This document shows, piece after piece, positions 55,019-64,000 of a stretch of 64,000 bases of DNA. Made by a program: the position numbers and the translations under genes. The stretch's first letter is position 1; each line of letters begins with the position of its first letter. Origin of the DNA: Mnemiopsis leidyi (taxonomy: Eukaryota; Ctenophora; Tentaculata; Lobata; Bolinopsidae); contig JH153084.1 in the NCBI GenBank assembly GCA_000226015.1, positions 108,582 to 172,581 on the forward strand. Reading direction: 5' to 3'. Under the pieces are notes generated by a model. That model made no database searches. It was not told where the DNA came from and saw nothing but the letters and a program-made list of their open reading frames with translations.

Positions 55019-58000
55019 ATGATATTGAGTTTAATGAATGTAATTTCTTTCATTGCTGTGCTGTGCTTCGCCAATTTTTACTCCACTGAGGTTAAAGAAT
55101 CATACAGAAACACTGGCTGCACACCCAAAGTATGCAAACCTAGCAACTATTCTTCTCCACATGAACTAAGATGGATAAATTCTGCAATGATAAATGCAAA
55201 AGGCGAAACAATGGAGGATTCTCTATCTTCTACATCAGTATATGTAAACACTAGTGACACCTCAAGCTATTTAAGCCAAGCTATAAGCACTGACAGTGAG
55301 TCAAATATATATTTTCATTCTAACTCTGGTCTTTGGATCACACTATATCCTCTCCTTGGACATGGATTTTTGCACTCTGTATCTTTGAACATCAGTCATG
55401 GTGGAGTAATGAATATATACTCTATGAGTTTATACCATGATTGTAACAGATTTAACATGTTTTGGAAATGTTTGAATAACTCACTCACTTTGGAAAAAGA
55501 TTGGGGAGAAGATGTTAGGTATGCACTTGACGAACTTGAGTATTATTCAGCAGGATTGCTTGAGGACACTTTTTATGTTGTGAATAGCTTGGAGCTAGTT
55601 CTTTCAGAAACTGGGGATAAAAATTTTATCCTTGATATGTTGGTTCTAAAGGATAGCTATATTGGATTCGAGTGCATTGATGCAACAGTGATTTGCAATT
55701 TTTTCGATCATATGAGCACAGTTGCCTACACAAACTATGAAATTGCAGCACAATCTAACTTGTCACCATACTTCCGTATACATTTTGAGTACAAAACTTA
55801 TCAACCATATCATCTAACTTTCCTTGATTTTTCACCTCTTCCTCAGAATAACAAATCCCTGGATTTATTTGAAAATTCCATTTTAAATGTAAAAAATGGA
55901 ACCTTTACCATTGAAAGGCCACTGCAAGGATATTTTTCATCTTACAGCATGACTTTTCAAATCCCTTATTGGGATGTCCTCTACTACAATCTGGATGAAG
56001 TTTCCTTCAGTTTACTTGCTGTCATAAATGGAAATATAATTGGCATGCCTAGTACCACTCGTGAGCTAAACTACATCATAAATGTGCCACCGCCAGCTGA
56101 AATAGTTCTTTCGAACTCAGTTGTCATATATCCACATAAAAATTTTAGTGCTTATCTTCACAGTCAAAATAGTGAGATAGATGTTTATGATTCTATTGAA
56201 AGTGTCAAGTGGACTTTATCTGTACTGCCAAGCAATACACCTATTAAAGTTTCCACTGAGAAAACTTTCAGTTATAACGATCTCATCATGCCAGGAAAAT
56301 ATAGCTTATTGGTTGAGTTTGCCACCACAGACAACATAACATTCAAAACGTTTGCTGATATAGAGTATATTTCAGAAGATTTTAGTTTTATCAAATGCTC
56401 TCGAAACTGTGATCCATCATTCACCACTGGATATGTAAACCTGCATCTCTCTGTTGATGTTGCCACCTTGTTAAAACTAAATTTTGATGTTGTATCAGCA
56501 AAGTGGAAAGTAATTGAACATGATACCAAAGACGATATCACAAATTATGTAACTAAGCTTGATGATGCTATAGAAATCTCCATAGATACATCAGTTTTAA
56601 CCAGAAAGCAACATGTTGTAAACTTGGTTATTGTTACTTTTGAAAGAAATATCACTGTCCATGATGATTACAGATTCAATATGTCTTACCTACAATACTC
56701 TCTTGATTGTGGTGTGCATCCATCTGTTGGAATCTCAATGGTAACAAAACATAACATATCGTGTGCTTTGAAAATTAACAACATTATGTGTTCACTTTGC
56801 GAAGGTTCTGGAAGCACATTATGTGGGCTTTGTCTAATGGATTATATCTACTCCATGAGATTCTGTCTCGACAATGACGATTGTAGCATTCAATCACCGC
56901 TGACTTATGGAAACCATAGCAAACCTGAAGTGACCGGTTTAATTCTCCCAATTGGCAATGAAAGCAGTAGTTTTAATTTGACTTTAATTGCTTCTATGTA
57001 TGATAGTGGAGGTAAGGTTGGGTATGTTAAAAAACTGTTATATGCTGTTTCAAAGCCTGATCCACTGCTTAACATCAGCAGTATCATTGAAAATACTTTG
57101 GCTGCTTTAAACAGCACAAACAATGTGGAGATTTTCGACAATGTGCAAAAATTGGGAATTGCACTGTCTCATGGTCAAATTGATGAAACAACTCAGAGGC
57201 AAGTGCTGGATTTGTTAAAGAAAGTCAAGTTGCAAAATAAAGATATTTCTATGGCAATTTTTTCAGTTTTGTACCCTTTATCTCAGATGAGGGTTTATGA
57301 TGGTAGTACCGAAGAAATAACTCACATCACAAATGCAACTTATGAAAGCATTCAAGGTGCAACAGATGAGGTTGTTAAGTCTGCCAGCAATGCAATGTTG
57401 TCGGTGATGTGGAATGTCGTAGAATCAAATGCTGAAATTTCTGAGGTACAGGCTGGTCTCCCCGAATTCAGCTTAAACTTTGCCACAGAATCTCCTGATA
57501 AGCAATACTACAATAAGTGGGTTGATTTTGATATTGAAGAAGAATCTCTATCGATGAATAACTCAGCAAGAAGCAGTGACATTTGTGCAACTCTCCAAAG
57601 TCTGCAGGAGTATGCTGGGCAGTTTCTTAACGATGGTGCATCACTTGGTGAAGTTTCTTCATTAGAACTGCCTGATGTTATGTATTCCTTAGGAAGGGCT
57701 ACTGCAATTATGCTTCAGTCTGGCACTCAACTGGTAGGAAAACATTTTGTTAAGGTCCCTCAACTTCAATTCAAAAATGTTTCATTTGTTGACACCTTAA
57801 TGATTTCATTTGTTAAGTTCAAAAGTAATCCTTGTATTTTGACAACAAACTCTGATCGTATCAAAAGTGCTGTTATTGGAATCAACATCACAGATTCCTC
57901 GAGGAGGAGGGTTGTTCTGGAAGATTTTGAGAAGCCTATAGAAGTCCTTGTTCCATTAAAGCAGCAACAAACTTTGCAAGAATTCCTTTACAACCCTGAT

Positions 58001-61000
58001 TACAATTGGCTATATCTGCAATTGGACATTTTTGCAAAGCCTCAATCTGTCCTGTTGATTGATCTGCTTGCTACAAGAGCATTGACAGTTTTGATCAAAT
58101 ACCAGCAACTTCCTAAAATTTTAGACCACGATTTCAAATTCGAAATTCCTAATTTGACTGCAAACAAGTTGAAGGAAGAAAAATTGCGTGCACTTGGATT
58201 TTCACCTAACAAAAACTCCAGTATAGAAACATTTCAGGTTTCCATTAAAAGAAATGGTACTTATTTTATCGGATTGAGAATGGTTGGAAGTAAGGCCAGG
58301 CGTTTTTGGCTGTTACCCTATATGACATCATGTCTGAAATGGATGGGTGATGGTTGGTCGATCAGTTCAGAAAATGTAGGTGATCTGTCAAATTCTACAA
58401 CGACTCATTGTAAGTTCCAAGAACTTTCATTGTATGCAGCTGATCTGAGTTATCCTAACTTGACTGAGTACAAGCAACCTTTGCCTGAGGAAAAACTGCT
58501 GTCCCAGGTTCTTGACTCTCTGAGAATATGGATTCCTCTAATTGTATTGTATGGTTACCTTCTATCCATTTTCACATTTGTCATCAGATTGCAAGATCGG
58601 GACTTGAGGAGTACTAACTTACTGCACTTGCTTTCCTCGAATAAGACTGAACACAGCTATAAGATAGACATAAAGACAGGGATAAGACCCAAAGCTGGAA
58701 CCACATCTCAAGTGTATCTTGAGTTCCGGGGTTCCTTAGCCACTAGAAGAATTAAGATTGCACAAAAAAGTGAAGAACTTTTTGGAACCAACCAGACATC
58801 TTCCTTTCTTTTCTTTTCCGATATCAATATTGGTAGATTAGACAAGGTTAATGTCTGGATTGATTACAGTGGGAAAAATCCAGATTGGTTTCTTGAGTCC
58901 TTGAGAATAACAAACTCACGTGGTCGTGTGTTTACATTCCTGTACAACAATTGGATCGGATATGATATAGAGAGATATACATGCAGTATACCAAGGTTCC
59001 GGCCTTCGGAGGTCTCTTTAATGAGAAGAATTATCACTTCTCTTAATGAGAGCCTTGTAAACTATCACAGTGGTCTGTCTTATCTCTTAAAAGGAACAAG
59101 ACTATTTCCTCATAGGATTTACCTTGCCTCCTTGTTTATCTTGAGGTGTTTGACATTACTATGTCTTGTGGTGATATTTTTTGGTAACTCTGTCCAGGAT
59201 CATATATCCTCTGCAGACTTTTTAAAGATGCTTTTTTTGTTACTTACAACATACCCATGCTTCTTTCTGCTGGAAAAAGGACAGGAAATCTTGTATAAGA
59301 ATGAGCGTCACAACTTCTTAGTGAGAAAGAGGTTGAACAGGCAAGATAGTGAATCATCTGTTTTTACTTTAGATCTTGATAAATATTTCTGGGTGACTGC
59401 TGAAGATGTTAAACAGGAATGTAGAAAAGAAACTGTCCAAGAAATGTCACCAGTTCATGATGTACTGGACAGTTATTTTGAGCTAACTGCTCAAGATAGC
59501 ACAACCAGATCGGCAGAGAAAAGGCATATCAAAGATTATGAACCTTTGAAACAGACCGAAACTGAAACGTTATTTAAAGACGACACTGATTCTTTGTGCA
59601 AAAAGACAGTTAAAGTTGATGATTATTTTCGGTTCTTCTGGGATAGTTCCAGCTCTATCAGTAGTGTTGAAAAAACGCCCTCTTTACTTTTTGACATGCA
59701 AACTAAACCAGATGCTCTGTCTAAACAGACATTAAGATTTTCTTCGAAATTTCTCAAAAATATGCTGGATATTGTATCTTACATGGGAATTCTATCGACC
59801 ACTTGTTTTTACCTTTTCTACACATACAACAGCCAATCCATCCACATGAATTCTTGTCTCATGTACTATATTGCAGTAATGAGCATGTTCCTGCTAGCTG
59901 AGCAGCCCCTGGCATGTGTTATCATAATGTTCATTAACTCACATCGACTTTGGTATGGAGTTCACAATCATGACTCACACTGTCACACTCTCCTTAACGC
60001 TGGAGAAGCCGAAGGAAATCTTACTGGGCATCCCGAAATTAAGACATGGTATGGCACTGTAAAAAAGCGCCGAAAAATGAATACGGTTATTTTCAAATTG
60101 TTCAGTTACATTGCTTTTATCATTATTGTGGTGATTTTATCGAAGCATGATCGGCAAACGAATTGTTACTTCTTAAATAGATCTGTGCAGAAAGTATTTG
60201 CAACTCCTGCATTCGACTCCATAGAAACCAAAGCCGATTTTTGGAAATGGATCCAGGGTGATTACTCCTTAACCTTGTCTAGTAAAGATTTCTTCACCGG
60301 AACAAAGGCGAAAATTCCGAAGGAAAATTATCTAAGGGATGGTAGCTCGATAATAATCTCCATATCACGTCTAAGGCAAGTAAGAATAAAGCCAACACCT
60401 TGCTCCGCTCAGATAAATGAGATCTGTAATGTAGGGTACAGGAGCTCTCTAGTTGAAAGTAGAAATTTCAATCCGAAGTGGCAGAATTTCAGCCAAGCTC
60501 CAGCTGATGCTTGGTTCTCTGTAATCAGATACAAATCGTATTGGCAGTACGATAAAGGGGACGATGGTGTGAGTTTTAGGGGACATGCTGGTCTCTACTC
60601 AGCTGGTGGATATATAGTACCTCTTGCTAATTCTCCCATCAATGCCCAGAAACAGCTGGCTATGTTAGAGCGTGATGGGTGGGTTGATAGATTAACCAGA
60701 GCAGTGTTCGTCGAATTGTCCGTGTATAACCCCCCAACTGGTTTCCTCTGCACTGTCAAGTTGATCACTGAGTTTCTCCCCACTGGTGGTGCCATATCCT
60801 ACGCTCGACTTCACTCGATTAACTTCTTAAAGTACTCCAAATCTATCAGTCTGTCTTCAATCCAAACAGAGCTGGTTTATTTGACGAGTCTCATCATCCT
60901 TTCAGCTTACTTCATCCGTAACATATACCTGGCCCACAGCCGAGGTCACGTGGTATGGCGGGGTTTCTGGACTTTGTTAGACACAGTTACACTATTGGTG

Positions 61001-61909
61001 GGCTGGACAAGCGTGGGCATGTATGTTTACAGATACAAATACATCCACACTGCAATTGCTCAGTTCCAAGCTACTCCATACTACTACATCGACTTTCACA
61101 TAGCAGCCGAGGTTGATATTTATTTCGGTTATTGTCTGGGTGCTTTGGTATTCCTTGTCACAGTGAAGATTGTTGATCTCACGATAGCCCATGTCAAGAT
61201 AAAGCTGATGACGCTTGTCATTCATAATTCTCTGGTAGAGCTTTCCTCATTTGGTGTACCATTTTTTATTTTGTTGACAGTCTTCTCCCAGACGTTTTAC
61301 TGCTTATACAGCTCGACAATGCTGGAATTCTCTAACATACAAACCTCATTCGGTCAGACATTTGCGTTTATCCTTGGAGAATACAACTGGGAGGGAATGA
61401 TGAGAGTCCGGCCCTATATGACGCCGTTTCTAGGTCTACTTTTAGGCCTACTTTCCATCACATACCTAGCCAACATGTTTGCAGTGATTGTTTGCTACAA
61501 CACAACTTCTATCCGCATACAGCCCCCTACAACAAGGCACCTCGCGATATTCGGATATTTGACTGAAACTTTTAAAAACATCCTATTCTTCATTGTACCA
61601 CTGTTGGATGACCTGTACGGTCTGCTCAAAAGAAATCTGCCCAACAAAAAAGAAAACTTGAGAAATGCTCGTTACAAGAAGGTAGAAGAAAACAGCTGCA
61701 GAAGTCTGCCTTCTGAAAAGTCTTCTGTACTCGGAACACCAAGTGTTGTGCAGGTTCCTACCGAAGTCAAGGATGCTATACTCTATCAAGCTCCCGGCAA
61801 CACTTTAGGTGAAATGAAGTCAAAGCTAAAGCGTCAAAGTAAGACACTAAAATGCTTAAAGAGTCGACTTAATGCCTTGGAATCGAGACTTCAAAAGCTG
61901 CAGTACTGA
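55019..61909 (+). CDS. Polycystin-1-like protein (REJ-GPS-PLAT-11 TM channel family), intronless
   Basis: 2,296 residues from the ATG at 55019, which begins signal peptide MILSLMNVISFIAVLCFANF. A perfect acceptor TTTGTTTCAG ends one base before the ATG, so a 5' UTR intron is likely; the coding part has no intron over 6.9 kb. In order: an unrecognised N-terminal ectodomain; a REJ-like region (about 350-720); a GPS-like segment with SCLKWMGDGW and HCKFQELSLYAADL (about 1105-1145); TM1 (about 1173); PLAT (about 1214-1325); TM2-TM6; the polycystin extracellular (TOP) domain (about 1714-1957) with WVDRLTRAVFVELSVYNPPT; TM7-TM11 with a pore-helix stretch TFAFILGEYNWEGM; and a C-terminal coiled coil (about 2265-2296) with leucine heptads. 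Polycystin-1 proteins pair with PKD2-type subunits in cilia or sperm. Human PKD1 is far longer; PKD1L/sperm-REJ types are nearer in size. Confidence 0.9.
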   Translation: MILSLMNVISFIAVLCFANFYSTEVKESYRNTGCTPKVCKPSNYSSPHELRWINSAMINAKGETMEDSLSSTSVYVNTSDTSSYLSQAISTDSESNIYFHSNSGLWITLYPLLGHGFLHSVSLNISHGGVMNIYSMSLYHDCNRFNMFWKCLNNSLTLEKDWGEDVRYALDELEYYSAGLLEDTFYVVNSLELVLSETGDKNFILDMLVLKDSYIGFECIDATVICNFFDHMSTVAYTNYEIAAQSNLSPYFRIHFEYKTYQPYHLTFLDFSPLPQNNKSLDLFENSILNVKNGTFTIERPLQGYFSSYSMTFQIPYWDVLYYNLDEVSFSLLAVINGNIIGMPSTTRELNYIINVPPPAEIVLSNSVVIYPHKNFSAYLHSQNSEIDVYDSIESVKWTLSVLPSNTPIKVSTEKTFSYNDLIMPGKYSLLVEFATTDNITFKTFADIEYISEDFSFIKCSRNCDPSFTTGYVNLHLSVDVATLLKLNFDVVSAKWKVIEHDTKDDITNYVTKLDDAIEISIDTSVLTRKQHVVNLVIVTFERNITVHDDYRFNMSYLQYSLDCGVHPSVGISMVTKHNISCALKINNIMCSLCEGSGSTLCGLCLMDYIYSMRFCLDNDDCSIQSPLTYGNHSKPEVTGLILPIGNESSSFNLTLIASMYDSGGKVGYVKKLLYAVSKPDPLLNISSIIENTLAALNSTNNVEIFDNVQKLGIALSHGQIDETTQRQVLDLLKKVKLQNKDISMAIFSVLYPLSQMRVYDGSTEEITHITNATYESIQGATDEVVKSASNAMLSVMWNVVESNAEISEVQAGLPEFSLNFATESPDKQYYNKWVDFDIEEESLSMNNSARSSDICATLQSLQEYAGQFLNDGASLGEVSSLELPDVMYSLGRATAIMLQSGTQLVGKHFVKVPQLQFKNVSFVDTLMISFVKFKSNPCILTTNSDRIKSAVIGINITDSSRRRVVLEDFEKPIEVLVPLKQQQTLQEFLYNPDYNWLYLQLDIFAKPQSVLLIDLLATRALTVLIKYQQLPKILDHDFKFEIPNLTANKLKEEKLRALGFSPNKNSSIETFQVSIKRNGTYFIGLRMVGSKARRFWLLPYMTSCLKWMGDGWSISSENVGDLSNSTTTHCKFQELSLYAADLSYPNLTEYKQPLPEEKLLSQVLDSLRIWIPLIVLYGYLLSIFTFVIRLQDRDLRSTNLLHLLSSNKTEHSYKIDIKTGIRPKAGTTSQVYLEFRGSLATRRIKIAQKSEELFGTNQTSSFLFFSDINIGRLDKVNVWIDYSGKNPDWFLESLRITNSRGRVFTFLYNNWIGYDIERYTCSIPRFRPSEVSLMRRIITSLNESLVNYHSGLSYLLKGTRLFPHRIYLASLFILRCLTLLCLVVIFFGNSVQDHISSADFLKMLFLLLTTYPCFFLLEKGQEILYKNERHNFLVRKRLNRQDSESSVFTLDLDKYFWVTAEDVKQECRKETVQEMSPVHDVLDSYFELTAQDSTTRSAEKRHIKDYEPLKQTETETLFKDDTDSLCKKTVKVDDYFRFFWDSSSSISSVEKTPSLLFDMQTKPDALSKQTLRFSSKFLKNMLDIVSYMGILSTTCFYLFYTYNSQSIHMNSCLMYYIAVMSMFLLAEQPLACVIIMFINSHRLWYGVHNHDSHCHTLLNAGEAEGNLTGHPEIKTWYGTVKKRRKMNTVIFKLFSYIAFIIIVVILSKHDRQTNCYFLNRSVQKVFATPAFDSIETKADFWKWIQGDYSLTLSSKDFFTGTKAKIPKENYLRDGSSIIISISRLRQVRIKPTPCSAQINEICNVGYRSSLVESRNFNPKWQNFSQAPADAWFSVIRYKSYWQYDKGDDGVSFRGHAGLYSAGGYIVPLANSPINAQKQLAMLERDGWVDRLTRAVFVELSVYNPPTGFLCTVKLITEFLPTGGAISYARLHSINFLKYSKSISLSSIQTELVYLTSLIILSAYFIRNIYLAHSRGHVVWRGFWTLLDTVTLLVGWTSVGMYVYRYKYIHTAIAQFQATPYYYIDFHIAAEVDIYFGYCLGALVFLVTVKIVDLTIAHVKIKLMTLVIHNSLVELSSFGVPFFILLTVFSQTFYCLYSSTMLEFSNIQTSFGQTFAFILGEYNWEGMMRVRPYMTPFLGLLLGLLSITYLANMFAVIVCYNTTSIRIQPPTTRHLAIFGYLTETFKNILFFIVPLLDDLYGLLKRNLPNKKENLRNARYKKVEENSCRSLPSEKSSVLGTPSVVQVPTEVKDAILYQAPGNTLGEMKSKLKRQSKTLKCLKSRLNALESRLQKLQY

Positions 61910-62082
61910 TATTTAAGTTTAACATAAGTTAAAGTGATATTTAAGTTATAGGCACTACGAAAATGCATTTGCATTGTTTTGCGATCATTTGAAAAGAAAT
62001 GAGTTAGGCTATTATACAGTATTTATGATTAAATTATTAACTGCACTATAATATTTTTTATCTCTGGGTTTTAACATCTAAG

Positions 62083-62088
62083 AATAAA
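62083..62088 (+). terminator. Poly-A signal of the polycystin gene
   Basis: AATAAA about 174 nt after the stop codon. Confidence 0.5.
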
Positions 62089-62290
62089 AATGCTATCTGA
62101 TACTCTAAATGTACATGCTGTTTAACATTTGTTAAAACAGAAGGTAAGTTCTGACACCTTATCCATTTTATGATCTTTAAATCTTACCTTGATGATAAAT
62201 TAATTTACAAGTTTCTCACCTTCTATTCGTTGATTTAATGATTATTTATTCTTTTTAAGTCATGAAAATGTAAGTCCATTTCGAAAATTC

Positions 62291-62296
62291 TTTATT
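62291..62296 (-). terminator. Poly-A signal of the BTB-related gene
   Basis: TTTATT on the plus strand, about 185 nt beyond the stop on the minus strand. It lies about 200 bp from the polycystin signal, so the two convergent genes end back to back without overlap. Confidence 0.45.
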
Positions 62297-62480
62297 CCAT
62301 AAACGAAATTCCAATGTCTAAAATTTCCTTTCTAATCTTGTTAGAAGCAAAAAAATAAAAAAACATAAATTGCAAAAATTTAAACTGTGAATCAGTTCGC
62401 AAAACATTCACGATTGTATCCGATGTGATAATGTGTTCTGCGAAATCTTTTTATCATATTTCAATTTTCATTGTTTTGAT

Positions 62481-64000
62481 TTAAACATTTACACTGTCTG
62501 AATTTTTAGCAAAGAACAGAATGGCACATCCATCCAAAGCAGAGAGACTAGCCCTGAACTCTTGATACGATCTGGTCATCACCGAGAGCAGATGAACACT
62601 TTCCTGAAGCTGTGAGTGTTTGTTGTCAGTAAAACAGTAGTGTACAAAGTCGTAGTGCATGTGCTCCGTATTTGGCAGGGTTCCTGAAGGGGGACTGACC
62701 CTGACGATGGGGGTGACGTTAGTGTTCTCCAGATTTATCGTGATTACACAGTGTGTACCAACGTAGGCACACATCCCAAGCGAGCACTCGCTCTTCAGGG
62801 TCACGTGTTCACCCAATAGGAGCATTTCCATTGTACTTTTAGAAAGTACAAACCGTTGTGTCACGTGCTCGTAGCCTGTTGGACGTGAGTGGAAGTTCGA
62901 TGATATGTAAGAAAATGCCTCAGGCCCAAGCAACGCATGCGTTTCGGCAATCATTGCCTCGACAAACATCTTGCTTAGGTTACCTAGATTTTCAATGGTA
63001 GCTGTAAGAACATTGACACACAGCTCAATTGGCAATTCAAACTTGTTGTACCTCATCCAGTCCAAAACAATCTCCACGATGACAAAGTCTATTAGACCCT
63101 CAGACAGTTCGTGAGTATTGTTGGGTTGCTGCTGAAATGCCAAGACAAGCTCTGAGGCAGTCGACTTCCTCCATTTTCTGTCGATAAACAGACCGTATTC
63201 TACTTCGTCTTGATCTTCTTTTTCCAGGGTTGCTTTGATGCTGCTTACTATCGAGTTAAAGCTTCCGGACATCATCGTGCTCATGATCTTCTGGGTAAGT
63301 TGCTGCTCCATCTTGAAAATGTTTCTCATTTCTTCCATGTTGGTAACAGAGTTAGCCAGCTCGTCAGAAAACTTCCTGAAGTCAGGGGAGATGAGTTTTA
63401 TAAAGAGAGGGCTCTTGTCCAGGTCATCCTTTGTCTTCTTTAGTTCTGTTCCTATCCTGGTGCAAACCATCCTGCACATCTTGTTTGCATCGCCCGTCGT
63501 TTTGTTCTTTAAAAGTGTAGACATGACCTTAACAGGCACGTAGTTAAGTCCAATGACCTGCACCCAGTCCTGATTCAGATCCTTGAGACTGGAAATAAGG
63601 GTAGTCATTTCATCCGCATTGGAGTTTGCAATGAACTTTCTGATGATTTTTATCAGTTCTGGACATTTTCCATGTTCGATTATTCTGCTGTACATTTGAA
63701 TCACTTCTAAAATGTTAGATGACTTGACGTGCTTTTTGACCCACTGTACACTAACTTGCATTAGCTCTGGAATATCGTAGATTAACGCGAAAAGGATCCC
63801 CACCTGTAATAAAGATAAATATCCATTGATTGAATAATTGGTACGGCAAGTCCTTATTCAATTTATAGCAGTAATTGAATACTAGATTAGAGGCGATTCA
63901 CTACTTTTACAATGCGGGATTTGATAAAATATTTCAGATATCATTTAAAAAAATTTAACTTACCTCAACAGATCCCATTGAGGGTGTCAAAATTGTTCCC
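62481..64000 (-). CDS. BTB-related protein, C-terminal part, cut by the window end
   Basis: Two exons are seen: 64000-63964 (partial; donor GAG|GTAAGT) and 63803-62481 (acceptor TTATTACAG; stop TAA). They join in phase 0 as GTILTPSMGSVE then VGILFALIYDIPELMQVSVQ. This matches the last helices of a BTB/POZ domain (pattern 'v..Ll.lAd.Ydip.L') followed by a BACK-like helix pair (WVKKHVKSSNILEVIQMYSR). The remaining 370 residues are unrecognised: a mixed helical part (about 60-290) and a Cys-containing C-terminal part with SLGMCAYVGTHCVITINLEN. BTB-BACK proteins often act as Cullin-3 adaptors with a C-terminal substrate-binding domain; whether this one does is inference. The GTG at 63803 is not a start. 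The gene is convergent with the polycystin gene. Confidence 0.6.

Overview
This is nuclear DNA of an invertebrate animal. It carries a complete alpha-neurexin gene with GT-AG introns and one intron of about 24 kb, a polycystin-1-type gene, a KH-domain gene, and many small DNA transposons, tRNA-derived SINEs and a LINE. I cannot fix the phylum; a cnidarian or another early-branching animal is possible, but that is inference.

Layout. 0.5-2.2 kb (minus): a four-exon gene that joins into a complete, unrecognised 208-residue protein. 3.4-4.6 kb (minus): a single-exon two-KH-domain RNA-binding protein. 5.7-6.1 kb (minus): a possible small one-helix membrane protein. 6.1-14.2 kb: a transposon graveyard with a Ty3/gypsy fossil, a SINE inside it, an AlkB-like fossil, a 2.6 kb element with 50-bp inverted ends, nested tiny MITEs, a perfect 37-bp-arm hairpin and a pogo/Tigger-like element. 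14.3-48.0 kb (plus): neurexin, LNS1-EGF-LNS2-LNS3-EGF-LNS4-LNS5-EGF-LNS6-stalk-TM-tail, in 17 coding exons that give about 1,341 residues if one apparent single-base slip is an assembly error. 49-54.9 kb: LINE pieces, more tiny MITEs, a PIF/Harbinger-like element holding a 713-N gap, and degenerate repeats. 55.0-61.9 kb (plus): a 2,296-residue polycystin-1-like protein with no intron. 62.5-64 kb (minus, cut by the window end): a BTB-related protein, tail to tail with the polycystin.

Main result. The 24.4 kb first neurexin intron holds three extra short exons (33776-33833, 35502-35610, 38787-38886). Each has an ATG, a hydrophobic signal peptide and a good donor, and each ends in phase 1, exactly as the alpha first exon does and as the shared acceptor at 39435 needs. 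They look like alternative promoters for secreted-type neurexins that lack LNS1 and the first EGF. CACGTG palindromes, often beside CCAAT boxes (GATTGG), cluster through the same intron. Second result: three families of very short inverted-repeat elements (64-95 bp unnested) that begin TTG, end CAA and make 8-9 bp target duplications, one nested inside another.
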